Shown: positions 24,058 to 36,475, counted from the stretch's first letter. The stretch: 64,000 nucleotides of DNA from Welwitschia mirabilis (GCA_051453625.1 JBOZIK010000001.1:205051375-205115374), one strand, 5' to 3'. The notes: generated by a model from the sequence alone, not told the origin. Translations and numbers: made by a program.

Positions 24058-25600
24058 GACTCTCTAATAAATCTAGTATTGAAAAAGCATTGAATCTTTA
24101 TATTTTTCATCATCATGTGATTATGATCACTTAAACATAAAAATTTAACACTAATGTTATTGTTAAGAATTTTAATATGGTTTTATGATTTATGAAATTG
24201 CCTAATTTACCTCTCATTTTTGTAATTGCTCAATATTTTGTAAATGAATTAATAACAAAATATCTAATGAAAATCAACACATAAATAATTAAAAAAATTC
24301 AACTAAAAGAAAATGATAAATTATTTAACCAATTCATTACCCAACACCTCTCATTTTTTCCATTGATAAGGATATGTATCTGTAATTTCCTATTATTAAA
24401 AAGAAATAGGATATTAAACTGTAAATATCAAATTAAATTTCAAAAACTGCTTTATAATATTTATCTCTTATTTCTTTTTCTTTCATAGGTAATAATCAAC
24501 CTATTTTAATTCAAACTAGTTTAAAACATTTCCTTATTAAACTCTTTGGTAAATCTACTATTAAAATAGAATTAAATGTATATGTTTTTTTATCAACATC
24601 ATGTTATTATGGTTTTTCAATCATGATAATTTAACATTAGTGTTACTACTAAGAATTTTAAGTGAGTTTCATGCTCTATAAAAATAATAAGATTTCCTTT
24701 TCTTTTTATAAATACTAAGCATGCAATTGTTGTTCTTGTAGATGACATTTTTTAAATAAGTATTTGATATTTTATGAGTAGATAAATCACTAAGTAACTA
24801 ATGGAAATCAACATCATGAATCATAAAAAGATCTTTGACTAAAATTGGATGAAGAATTGTTTTGACCGAATAGTTATTTATAATAATCTATCTAATTTTT
24901 ATCATTCTTTCCATCAATAAGAACATATATCTACATCGTCCTTCTCTTAAAAGGAAATAACATAGTGAAGCTTGAAAATGGAAGGAACTTGTAAAAACTA
25001 CTTTATTAGATTTTGTTTTTAGATGATTTTTCTTTAATAAATAGTAGCCAATTAATTTGGATTAAAACTAGGTTAAAACTATTTTCTTATTTGACTTTTT
25101 AATACATCTTTCATTAAAAAAGCATTGAATGTGTACATTTTTCATTAACATTATGTTGTTATTTCCTTCACCATTAAAATTTAACATTATTATTACTTTT
25201 AAGAATTTTAATTAAATTTCATGCTTTGTGAAATTACCCAATTTGTGTCTCACTTGTATAAAAGTTGAGCATGAGATTGTTGGTCTTCTTGATGAAATTT
25301 TGTAAATAAGTGATTGATCTTATGTGAATAAATCAACCATTAAATATATAGTGGAAATGAACATCATGAATAGTAAACATGTTTTTCAACTTAAAGTAGA
25401 TAGTAAATCTTATAACTAGCTCATTATTTATGACAATTCCTATCACGTTTGGCATTGATAAGAACATATATCTGCATTGGTTTTCTCTTTAATAAAAATA
25501 ATACATAGAAGATTAAAAATAAAATAACTTTGTAATAACTTTTTTATGACCTTCTATATGTTGATCCTTTTCTTCTACTATGTAGTAGTTAATCTTTTTA
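24058..25600. repeat. Three tandem copies of a ~520-bp unit
   Basis: The copies begin at about 24058, 24541 and 25096. Each has the same ordered words: a T(A/T)AATA.ATCT start, GCATTGAATGT-like, CATCATGT(T/G)ATTATG, AATTTAACA, TAAGAATTTTAA, TTTCATGCT, a GTGAAATTACC-like block, AATCAACA, CATTGATAAGAACATAT(A)TCT, and a TAGTAGCCAAT-like end. Similarity is moderate, with many indels, so the amplification is old. No coding potential is seen. It could be a repeat within an LTR or a decayed satellite. Confidence 0.7.
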
Positions 25601-26190
25601 AGTTATCAAAATAGATCATCTTTGAAGGGCATACATAGTTAACAAACATACTTAAAGTAATTAGTTTAGTATACTAAAATACTCTAATGCTAAATGGATT
25701 GATGCGTGATTTAATGCCTTGCAAGAGTCATGAGACTTATCCATCTTTATAAATTATACCTTTCCATAGCTGTAGTCTATTATAGGCTAATTTCCTAGTA
25801 CTACTAACTCACAAGCTTGAAACGTGAGCTTGCATCTATAAGATAATCATTAGATATAATCACATACTTAGTTATGTATCTAGGCAATGGGTTTTCATGC
25901 CTTTATTACTCCTATAGTAGGATTGAATACCCCATTTCCACCTTCAGAAAAGTGGGATATAGCATCTTTCTAATAGTGTTTAAATACTCACTTTAGTATG
26001 TGTGGTCATCTGCTCCATTTCTATCACTTGTTAAGTGACATTTGCAGACATCTATTACTATGCGATGCCATGTCTTGGGTAATAATGTCCATCCTATTGA
26101 ATATTATAATTTTAAATGGATCTAAATGATTTTCAAATAGTTTATAATAAGAAAAATGATGTTTAAATATTCTTTTAAATAATTAGAAAG
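25601..26190. other. Spacer before the chromovirus-like LTR
   Basis: Less AT-rich than average; no gene recognised. It could belong to the same unit as the tandem repeats to its left. Confidence 0.35.
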
Positions 26191-27493
26191 TGTAACAACC
26201 TCCCTTATAGTTTTAGGTTAGCAAGAAATGAATCTCATGTTTTAATGGCTTTTACCATGTACTAAGATAACCTTTTGACTATAAGGTTATAGTGCATTTA
26301 TAGTTCTTATATATTTAATAAAAGTTAATGTAATAAATATTTTTCTAAATCTTTATTGTCTCTTAAATGAGAATAACCCATAATAATTTTCATGAAGATT
26401 ATTTCATGAAACATGTAGATTCTTATGAGCAGATTTTATAAGAAGAGTATTATCATGATGCTTTAGTTTTATGCTGGAATCCTAAGAAATATTTTAATAG
26501 ATTATCTTGATAAATTTATAGAATGCACTAGCTTTTTATTTTCTTAAGATATTCCTTATTGTAATTAATCAATGTCTTTAATAATTTAGACAATCCATTA
26601 ATAGGTCTTCATTGAAATGATGATGAAAAAGCTATCATCTTGTAGGATTAAAAAAATCTTATAATGTCCTTGAATCTTAAATTGATATATAGTAGTCAAG
26701 ACATATAAAATGAAAAATAGAGAACACACAACATTAATGGCTTATTAGATTTACAAGTTTGTGGAATACTTACTCCCTTCTAAAATATCTACATTGTAGT
26801 TAGTATCTTTTACATTAGGATTTCCACTTGGAAAAAATCTTTAATATTTGAATATTGATAATTTTTTATGTATTTACGTAAAGATGAAGAAGTATTTATT
26901 TATAACTTTTATAATTGTAAATATATTTAAAGGGAATAAATGTGAGTTTGTAAAACCCTTGGTCACTTATTTTCTACTTGAAAGATAATCATTATAAGAG
27001 ATGGCCTAGGGATTTCTTCTTAAAATAAATTCCTATGAATATATTTACATTCATGAATACTTTAATAAATTTGATATTGTAATGTTCCAAATTTACTATT
27101 TCTAAAGAAGTATGTTAATACATTAAATAAATGTGATTAATAAGCTATTATGAATGGGTGTAACCCAAATATGTAAATCTATGTCCTTTCCTTTATGCTA
27201 TAAAAGCTTATGGCATTAGATTGGGGTAGATAAACTGGGTCGATATAACTAACGATAATCTTTGCTAATCCTCAAGGGTCCCAAGAGAGAAACTCAGGTC
27301 ATAATCCATGTTCTTATCTTTGACCACTAGTCCAAGGGTATTGGCTAATGATAAGGAATGTAATCTACTACTATTAATAATAAATTTCACATTTCCTAAA
27401 ATAATTCCTTGTTATTCTTATTGATCCTAGCATAATATTTATATGTTTCTATTTATAATGAAATGATCTTAAAATGGTAAATGAAATATTACA
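26191..27493 (+). repeat. Putative 5' LTR of Element 5 (chromovirus-like)
   Basis: The stretch begins TGTAACAACCTCCC and ends ATATTACA, the inverted ends expected of Del/Tekay-type plant chromovirus LTRs. It is followed two bases later by a primer-binding site. Length would be ~1.3 kb. No second LTR was found in the window, so the left border rests on the terminal motif only. Confidence 0.5.
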
Positions 27494-27495
27494 TT

Positions 27496-27508
27496 TGATA
27501 TCAGAGCC
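27496..27508 (+). other. Primer-binding site of Element 5 (initiator Met tRNA type)
   Basis: TGATATCAGAGCC differs by one base from the common TGGTATCAGAGC that pairs with the 3' end of initiator methionine tRNA. It lies two bases after the LTR end, as expected for minus-strand priming. Confidence 0.7.
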
Positions 27509-30359
27509 AATGCTAAGTACTAAACCACTACTTAGTAAGAAAAGCAAGGAAAAAAAAACCTAGTATTAGAATTTCAAGAATATAATCATAACATTAAGGA
27601 AATAATCCAAAATTTTAACCATTACATGAGAGATGAAATATAAATAAAACAAAAGCACCAGTAGATAGTACATAGGGCACAATGCCTCAAAATAATAGAA
27701 ATCAGGAAATCATTGTTGAGGAGGCTAAAATTCCTCCATAGAAAATAGAACAATATTATAGTCATTTGTGCCTAGAATGAATGGCTTTATAACACTCAGA
27801 ATCACCTCCATCCCAGTAGCAGTCTAAGGAACCACTACAGTGTTAATCTCAATAAAAGAATGCCCCACTACAGAATCCGTCCTAACAATAGGATATGACT
27901 TCTTGTAAAGATTCATATGAATCTTACTATAAGCTATCAAAGTCCCCAAGAGATGCTCCTTAAAGATATTTTTGCCATGATATAAAACATTGGTATCATT
28001 AATGATAATGGCTAGATGATTTGCACAAGTCTAAATCATCCTCTTACTTACCAAGTAAGTAGACAGAGTAGTTTGACCCTCCTCCTAAGCCACAATCTAA
28101 GAAGCATTGTTCCTTGGTTTCTTCTAAGAAAGATGCATGTCCTTCACCTGATTTTCTAGAATGTAAAGGGAATCACTCATGGACTCCCATTCCTCCACCC
28201 CGAGTTGATCCATATAGTAGAAGAACTCCATTATGTTCACCAAGTTGTAAAAATCCTAGAGTGGAGATGATATTTCTTATTGCAGAGGATAATGGGAAGT
28301 AAAACATGCAACCAACTATACTTAAAATCCCATGAAAAATCTATTGCTTTGAAATAGTGATAAGCATAAACATCATCAAAGTAGGATGGATGAACAACCT
28401 ATGTATGTAGCAAACTGGAAAGAGTTTGGCACTATTCTAGCTAATTCATAAGCTTCTTAACCTTTAGGTAACAAGTTTTAACCACTACTAAAAACTGATT
28501 GATGTAGTAGGATATCTGGCCTTTCTCATTAAAAATGGTCTAAGAAGTAGTAGATAAACAATAAGGAGGTTTTAAATACTTCTAGTAACCAGTGGACTCT
28601 GGTTAAAAGGATAAAAGTAGAAGGTAGAATAGGATATATAACCTTGATTTATTAATTCATCAACATCATTTAGAACCTCCTCCTCATGGGAATAAAAAGG
28701 AAATAATAAATTTATGAAGAGTCCAATGAAAGAAATAAAAGAAAAAAAAACCACTTACTAGTATACAGTCCTCCTTTAATTAACAAATGAAAAGCTTCTT
28801 TAGAGGCCATGGGATGATTTTAAGATTATCCTCTGCCAAAGTTTTAGAGTGTGGTACTTGAAATAAAAAAGGAAGATCCTATTAAGTATCATGAGAAATA
28901 AAGAAACAAATGAAAAAAGATAAAGCCAAAGAAAGATAAACAATAACCCATAGGGACAATGATGTCAAGTAAAGCTAAGGGGGATTTCTCTCTCTTCAAG
29001 TTTCTTAGGTACTAGGTAAGTAAAAAATGCCTTCTCATGTTTACAGTAGGAAGAGCCATGTAAACCCAAAGCCTTACTCATATATAATACAAAAACAAAT
29101 AGAAAAAAAGTCATTATAAATACATATGTTGTTCAAAATATTGGCATAAAGATTCATACCTTAAATAGAATAGAAAAAGTACTCAAGATGTCTCTTTAGG
29201 ATTAAAATCCCTAGAAACTTTACTATATATAGATAAAAAAGATCACGAATGAAGCATTAAATAAGTAGGAACCTCATAAAAAAATTAACATCAAGAAAAA
29301 ATTTGTATTTGAAGATCTAAAGAGCTATAAACCACTAAAACTTGTGGAAGACAAATATAAACTAAGTAAAATATATGCATAAAAATACTTACCCCTATCC
29401 CCATTTCACTTTATGTAGGTCAATTGGGAAAGAGTAGCAGAAAAGATAATAGAATCCTAATTCAATCAAATACCACTAATAAAAAATGATAATAAATAAA
29501 TTATGTAAGTGGAAATCTCACTAATGTGATCATCGAGGAAGGATCTACCTATGATAAGTTAACCACAAGCCATGAAGTAAGAGGTAGTGAAATTATTAGT
29601 GGATGCCCTATATCGATGCATATCCATCTCCCCCATGCATATGAAGTCATCTAATTAGTTTTTCATAAAATAATATAAGTTCTAGGAGGAATCTGGTTTT
29701 CTTGGCTTAAATCAAAAACTAAGAATATACTCTCCTCTAAAATCTGGATGGGATCATGAAGAGGATGTATCATGGTACCTATACAAGGATCAAAATAAGC
29801 ATAAAGAGAATGAAGAATGTAAAGAGCAATTCGATGAGAAATATAGAAAGAAGAAAATCCATACAAATATATGAGATTTAAAAAATAATTTCTATGAGAA
29901 ACCCTATTCTATAGCTCATTGTTATATCTCTAATTCCACACACCTAGCACTGGTAGTATTCTAAGAAATAGTGGGATATAGTATTTTAGCCATATCTTGA
30001 AGATGTAGTTGCTATAATGAAGAAAATTTAGAGGAGAAGCAGTATTTATAAAAAGCAAGAAGTGCTTAAGGAATGCTAAAGATCCACAAAATATAATAAA
30101 AATATACAAAATAATTATTAAAAGACAAAATAATGAGGCATGTGAAAAGAACAGGGGTAAAAGAAGGAGAGGTAAAGATGAGCACTTAACTATGATATGA
30201 TTAAAAAAAGGTAAAAATAAGGGGTTAATGAGGTATTTATAAAAGTAAACCAAGGGTTAAATAATCTCAAGAGTAAAGTTCATCATAGTTAAGAAGTATC
30301 AGTTAACCCATGGTTAACTGGAAGTAAATCATAGTTAAAACTACAATCAGATATAGAAA
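27509..30359 (+). pseudogene. Internal region of Element 5, gag-like remnant
   Basis: The first ~800 bases read as a low-complexity, Gln/Ser/Pro-rich frame broken by TAG/TAA at likely Gln codons (27640-27990), for example QNNRNQEIIVEEAKIPP near 27690. A clean 62-codon frame lies at 28114-28302 and holds a Cys/Pro-rich piece (ECKGNHSWTP), but no proper zinc knuckle. No RT or integrase was found before 30360, and no 3' LTR, so this is a truncated or non-autonomous element. Reading frames on the minus strand at 29663-30253 are hydrophobic AT-rich by-products. Confidence 0.35.
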
Positions 30360-30622
30360 CTAGAGTTAATATGACATTGTACTAAGAAGATTGATGTTAT
30401 ACTTGAGTGACTGATGTTATACTTAAGTGTCCAATTTCACACTCGAGTGCTTAACGTTACACTTGAGTGCCCAATATCACACTCAAGTGCTTGACATTGC
30501 ATGTGAATCTGCAATACCTCGACACCTTCCATGAGGCCCTATAACTTCATGTTCCACTCAATAACCACTCTTGGAAGAAGGTTTGATGTCATACTTAAGT
30601 GTCTGACATTACACTTAGATCT
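30360..30622. repeat. Short 21-bp minisatellite, inverse relative of 20470-22680
   Basis: About five units of ~21 bp with the form GATGTTATACTTGAGTG, then two more near 30580-30615. Read on the other strand the core is AAGTGTAACATCA, the same core as the large array 8 kb to the left. The repeat abuts the end of the Element 2 LTR at 30623, so Element 2 landed in or beside this array. Confidence 0.75.
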
Positions 30623-31169
30623 TGATAAAAGCTTATGTTGTAAAATATATCTATAAAATATTAATAAATATGCTTAAAAATGTAAAAAACTATGATTTTG
30701 TTAACCTAAAAAAAAGCTTAAATCATTAAATAAATAAATCAAAGGTTTATTAAAGAAATAGTTGATACTATTAGTACTTTAACCATCTAGTTCAAAATAC
30801 GTCATCACAATAAGCTCATAATGAAGTTGCTTGAATTAGTTATATTGATAGTTAGTAGATTTACTACATACATATATTACACTCTAGAGAATGAAGAAAA
30901 ATAGAAAAACATAATATAGATTTTAGATGAAATACTAAATAATATTTATTTCTAAGTATTACTAATTATCCTAATTCATGTTCAGCTATACAAATAAGAG
31001 CAAGTAAAAGAAAATATTATTTTTTCAAGTAATAAAACATGTTCATAATGATATTCTAAAATATTAGTTTTTCAGATTTATGTTAGAATATCAAATATTA
31101 TAAAGAAATGTACTAATAAGTTTTTGTTTTTCTTTGAAGGCAATACTAGAACATTAGAGATGTTGTTGT
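30623..31169 (-). repeat. 3' LTR of Element 2
   Basis: Read on the minus strand it matches the Element 1 LTRs, for example around 30940-31000 and at the end AAGCTTTTATCA (30623). The start is near 31169 (CAACATCTCT against CAATATCTCT of Element 1). It is ~547 bp long. A purine tract (CTAAAAAGGA, 31171-31180) precedes it. Confidence 0.75.
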
Positions 31170-31649
31170 GTCCTTTTTAGGAAGATTAGAGCTTCTCATT
31201 AATCTCTTCACTTAGTTTTATCTAAATCCCTTTTGCCAAAGGATTTTAACTTTTTATGATGATCTTCTTCTTCTTCCCTTTAGCCTCTTTTCATTTTACC
31301 ATTTTCTTTTTTTTCTTTTGAGAAATAGATTTATGATTAAAGTTGCTACTGTATTTCCACCACCTTGACCTTCTTCATCATTCTTATGCTAAAGGTAAAT
31401 GTTGAATACCATATAAAATGCATAATTTTAAAATAAAAATCATTATATTACTATAAGAATTTACATCATTATTAATTCCTATCAATTCCCCAAAGCTCAA
31501 TATTTTGTTATTTCCTTAACAAATATATATAAAAGAAAGAGAAAAAGAGGTTTATCATTTCTTCCAATTTCTTGGCCAATTGGACTGGTTGTTTTTCCTA
31601 TTCTAAAGTAACCAAAATTTTTCTTTGTTCCTCTTGTAAAGCATGATTA

Positions 31650-34010
31650 TTTAAATCTATATTTTTTGTATCTATTGGCTCTCTAGTTACTACAATTTTT
31701 CCTTTACTTCTTTCTCTTAAAGACGCCCTTGGCTACTTTGGCTCTCTTCTCTTTCTTATATAAGTTAGAGGAATTTTTATTCTAGGAATCTAAGGCACAT
31801 GTTTTGGTTCTGAAGCTGCCTCATCTTGTCGTTCTGCTCCTAAATTTTATCTTATTAAGACTATATACATTTCTGATTAGTCTTTGTTTTCCAATTCTGA
31901 AAAGATATCTACAAATGTGCCTCTAAACATAGTCATATTTTTCACAATTCTTTATGTAAGTAAACATATTTATTAAAAATCTTGAGAGGAAATTATAAAA
32001 ACTTTTATATCTATTTTTCATTCCTCTATTATTCTACAAAACTTTATGGCCATATCATTTAGAAAACTTTTAAACTCTCTTATGGGAACTTATTCTCTTT
32101 TCTATAGTATTTTGATCCTCAAGGATTTAATATATCTTTTATAGTTATCAAAACTTCTACTTAGGTTTGACCACCTCCCAGAAGTCTTCTAAATGATACT
32201 TTATAATTTCTCTTAAAATCTATTAATACAATCATATAGCTTCTAAGGATATTAGTCAAGCATTCGTGGAACTACCAATTCTTCATGGCCAAATCTAAGT
32301 CTCTTATTTAAATTAACCTTTATTAGGTAGAGTTTGTGTAGTAATCTAATATTTTATCTTTTTAAATTTTGAATAATACATTGAGTGGATTCTTGGAATA
32401 TTACCTTAATATCCCTCTTCAACTCTACATGAGATTCCTTTAAAGCATTTGCAACACTTAGTTTTATTTTATTTTTAATCTTAGTAGTCAGAGTTGATGA
32501 GGTTGAAGGAATAATTTGTATTAAACTTACTTTTCTTCTAGTCTCCTCCTTTATTTCTAAAGACATATGCTCAATGATTGGATCTTGATGAGGTTAACCA
32601 AAAGAGCTTGCTTCTTCCATCTGATTCTTGAAGGCCTTATTTTTTTCTATCATATGATCCATAACTCTCTTATTTTCTTCCAAAATGAAATGATAGTATC
32701 AAAGTAAATTTTAGGCTTCAACCCATTTGTGTCTATATTATTTAGCCTCTACATGAATCTTCATAAACTTTTCATGCATAAACTTTAGATCTATGTACAT
32801 TTTTACTGAATATTCCTTGATCAAGGGTAGCCCCTTCATTATGCATAAATGTAATGAATTTTTGTGAATGCTCTATGTATTCAAAATCGTATTTCTTGCT
32901 TAAAGCCAAAAACTATAATGATGATACTAGCATGTCTAATCTTTCTCTTGGAAAATTATCTAATTCTCTCCTACCTTTGATATTGGTTTCTAATTTAGCA
33001 ATGCATTTATAAGATCTCTATAATTTCTTACTCAAGTCCTTATAGGCTTCAAAGAGCTAAATGTTTTCCTCTTTTTTGATGATTTCCTATTGTAATATTT
33101 TAGTATTTTCTTTTTCTTAATATAATTTCTGCTCAGAAATTTATTCTTAATTTTTAAATCCTTATCTTAATTTTTTAATTCTAAAACATCTTCTTTTCTA
33201 TTAAGATAGATTTGAATTTCATCTTTGACTAAATTCTAAGCACCACAAAGACTATCAATCTTGTCTTCTTCTAGTGTTTTGGAGAATTGACCAGATTGTA
33301 GTGGATAAGAGGATAGAAGTTCTTCAATAAAGAATTATGTTAGTTCTTGGGCCATCCTTGGGGAGACAGTAGTGAAGGTAGACTCTGAGAAGTAGAAGAG
33401 AATTCTCCTAGATCTAGTTAAGTAGATTTTTATTCTGTGGTTTTCAGAAGAAATAACACTTTAACTCCAAACAAACTCTAAATTGTTAAGTCTACATAGG
33501 ACTTATTAAGTTAAAATAAAACTTTATTTTTACTTAAAATTTTGATTATCAAAGATGGAAATCCTAGTCCTACTATGCCAAAAAACTCCTATTTTAACTT
33601 TCTTCATTTTTGTGGTATGTCTAACCAAATCCAAAAAGATTATTTTATAATGTGGTACATTTTAATGTATGTAGGATTGGTTTTAAATTACTAGTCATAA
33701 TTCTTAAAATAATAAATAATTCAAGCTATAAATGCTTATTAATTAGAATTTTCCATTGCAATGTCATCCTTCTTAGAAAATACATACTCAAATTGGTGTC
33801 TTCTTTTTTGCTAGTATCCTCAATGGATTTACCTTCAGGTCATAAGTGTAAAATTTCTTTGATTTTCTCTTAAGTAATTAATATTCTTTTATTTTCAAAA
33901 ATTGTTTTCAGTATATTCTGCTTGTCATTAAATCTCAAATTCTTATAGAACTCGTAGATAGATTTTAAAGTAAATCTATCATCCATAGTTAACCATTCAC
34001 ATCACTTCAA
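31650..34010 (-). pseudogene. Third ORF of Element 2 (uninterrupted copy)
   Basis: This is the only copy of the family A third ORF without a large insertion. From the N-terminus: MDDRFTLKSIYEFYKNLRFND (about 34000-33930), KSIEDTSKKED (about 33800), RHTTKMKK (about 33610), then a long Lys/Glu-rich region (33300-32580) likely to form coiled coils. A clean stretch follows at 32566-32354 (SLEIKEETRRK, then SVANALKESHVELKRDIK), then QLAKKLEEMI near 31570. The length, ~780 codons if repaired, would be large for an extra ORF. The EFYxxL start suggests the 'putative plant transposon protein' domain (inference). No membrane segment or enzyme motif is seen. The role is unknown. Confidence 0.6.
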
Positions 34011-34019
34011 TCCAACAAT

Positions 34020-35900
34020 TCTCTATTTAAATTCTATTAGACGGGGATCAAAAAGTACATTAGTAAAATTTAGAAAGGAAATTATTTTGCATTCTGTCAA
34101 TTTATTATAATGGTTTGATTCATACAAAGTTGTTTAAAAACTTATTTTAAAAATGTTTTAGAGAAACTAATCAATTAATAATAAAACATGTTTTCACAAA
34201 AATCTAAAATATGTATTTTAACAAAGTTGTGTTCATTCTACACCCACATTAAATATTACATACTTCTAAATGATTAAAATAATAACATTAAATGAATCTA
34301 AAATTTTCATTTAAAGTTGTTCTACCATAGTTCTAAGATATGTAAGCATAATAGGTCATAAGAAAGCATGAAATTATAGAAGAAAGCAAATTATAGAAGT
34401 AAAAGTAAAGTTGCTTATCTTTTTCTCACTTAAAATAGGAAAAACTTATACTCACTCTTGCATTAAATTTTCATATTTAAAGAGTCTAAAACTTTTCACT
34501 ATAAAATAGTTTTAATTAGAATTATTCCCTATGGGTGTTGATGCTATAAAATTGAATGACACAGTGGCAAGAAATATAATAATAAAATTGGTTGATATGA
34601 ACTAGATATCATGGAGGCTGACATGGTTTAGAAGACATGGAAGGGAAGTATTTGTTGATTTTTGATAAGGGTTGTTGAGACTAAGAACATGTCATTAATT
34701 TTAATTTTAAGTGATTAACTTGAGAAAAGGAGTATTATATTTAAGTGGTTGCCACTCTCTGCGATAAAAGGATTCAATGAGATTTATTAAGAACTCTCAA
34801 GTTCTCAACAAAGTTTATTGAATTCATTATTGAGTTGATAAAGTAATTTGAAGGGAATTGTTAAGAAATTAAAAGTTCTTAATAGGGTTCTTTGAATTCT
34901 TGCTAAATATAATTCAATAAGTAAGAATAAAGAAGTAAGGACATGTTAAGAAGATATAGTAAAAATTTAATGGTATCATTAAGAAAAGGACCTCCACCCT
35001 TTAGTAATAGGTTAAAAAATAAGTTGACTTGAGATCCAACTTAAAGTTTTAACTTTAAGCTAGTGTCAATTAATTTCTTGAATTTGTTTTCTTCAGTAAC
35101 AATTTTAGAAATAAGTTGACTTAAAATATGACTCAAAGTTTTAACATTATACTAATGTCAATCAAATTTTTAAACCTGCATCATAATGGCTTAGTTTAAA
35201 TTCTAACTTAAATTTTTAACTTTGAATTAGTATTAATCAACTAGATGATATTATTTTGTTGTAGGTTTAAGCAGAATACATAATATAAGAAGACATCTAA
35301 GTTGTATTAAAATCTAACTCATAGTTTTAACTTTGAGTTTGTACTAGTCAACTAGATAAACGTATTCTAGAATTTTAGCTCATAATCAAAGAAATCAATA
35401 TAGGTACTATTCATCTTCTTATTCTCTTTGTAAAGCATCATTTTTGTATTTACCACTAATCTTGTTTTCATAACATTATCTAAAGGTTTTTCTTAATAAA
35501 TTTTAGGATTTTACTTAATGACTTGATGATTAATGATTATAACAAAATCTGATGAGTCCCTGCAAAGGCTTGCATCTTGGGGAGAAAAAACTAATCATAA
35601 ATCAATTTGAAGTTTTAACTTCGTGAATCTTGATTAGTTTGAAATTCCTTGACCCCTACCTTAACACGAAGATTGTTGTTGACATTTAGTACATCTCAGT
35701 TGTTGAATAGAATAGATATTTAGCTCCTTTAAAATATTTTACTTCATCACTAAATACATGTACATTGAATATCTTAATATAAATCATACTTGTTAATGAC
35801 ATTAGATAATGACTATAACATAAATTTTGTTTCTCCATATTAATCATTATCTTTCTCTATACTGAGTCTTAGAGTTTCTTCACTTAATTTCCTTTCAATT
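34020..35900. other. Non-coding spacer between aORF and third ORF, Element 2
   Basis: No supported frame. It holds the TTAAGAAC-rich block (34750-34930) shared with Element 1 (8330-8480) and the hairpin repeats described at 35020-35355. Confidence 0.55.
35020..35355. repeat. Four spaced copies of a self-complementary motif
   Basis: Copies at about 35022-35071, 35117-35165, 35192-35243 and 35301-35355 share the words AACTTAAAGTTTTAACTTT and AGTxTxAATCAA, spaced 75-110 bases apart. The first contains a perfect inverted repeat at 35040-35059 (arms CTTAAAGTT and AACTTTAAG around TT). A weaker fifth copy is at 35600-35640. Element 1 keeps traces at 7745-7800 and 8035-8090. Confidence 0.65.
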
Positions 35901-35927
35901 CTTATCATACCTTCTTATTCAATCCTC

Positions 35928-36475
35928 ATGGAATCTATTACTCCTTACTCTTCCATTACTACCTTAGGTGTTAAGAAGGCTAAATGTTACCTTTTAGAGA
36001 ATAAGGTGTATACTCACTATATTATGCTTATAAATCAACTACTGAGGTTTTAATACCTTTATTACCAAGGCTGGTATACAACATTTTGAGAATGAGATCA
36101 TTCCTATAAGTTTTCATCCCTTGATTCATCACTTAGTGGCTAAGTATATGAGGGTTAGAATCAAAGAATTACATTAACAACTTAGTCAAGGAGACTTAGT
36201 TTATAATGTTTCCTTAGGCCAATTAGCTAAATAGACGTAGGTATTAGAAAAGAGACTTAATTAACTTCAAGGTACAAATCCTATACTTACTCTAGCTACA
36301 CTAAACTTTAATAGTAAGAACATAGAAAAAGTGATATGAAATGCAAGCCTTATAAGAACTTTTGATAAGCACACATAGAAGAAATCAACATGCTATCAGA
36401 ATTCCTAAGTGAAATGCACCTATTACTTTGGAGTAAGAGTTCTATAGGATTATCATTTAAGACCAGGAATTTCAA
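35928..36475 (+). pseudogene. Antisense ORF (aORF) of Element 2, family A
   Basis: It runs on the plus strand, opposite to the pol of Element 2. It starts at ATG 35928 (MESITPYSSITTLGVKK), shifts frame near 36045, and continues through ENEIIPISFHPLIHHLVAKY, a Leu/Gln-rich segment (QLSQGDLVYNVSLGQLAK) and TLNFNSKNIEKV to about 36475. The same order of segments is readable in Element 1 (7507-6880). Two copies that diverged long ago still align in one frame with most differences tolerable, which suggests the ORF coded for protein when the family was active. No known domain is recognised. A short leader such as a signal peptide is not seen. Confidence 0.6.

Noticed and set aside
28114-28302. Zinc-knuckle gene of 62 codons
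   Set aside because: Cys and His are present but the spacing does not fit CCHC; treated as part of the Element 5 gag-like remnant.
29663-30253. Membrane protein on the minus strand (Phe/Leu/Ile-rich frames)
   Set aside because: Such frames arise from T-rich sequence; no homologous frame or codon pattern supports them, and similar ones occur throughout the window.
31650-34010. Envelope gene of an Athila-type element
   Set aside because: Its position fits, but there is no signal peptide or transmembrane segment; the content is coiled-coil and Lys/Glu-rich.
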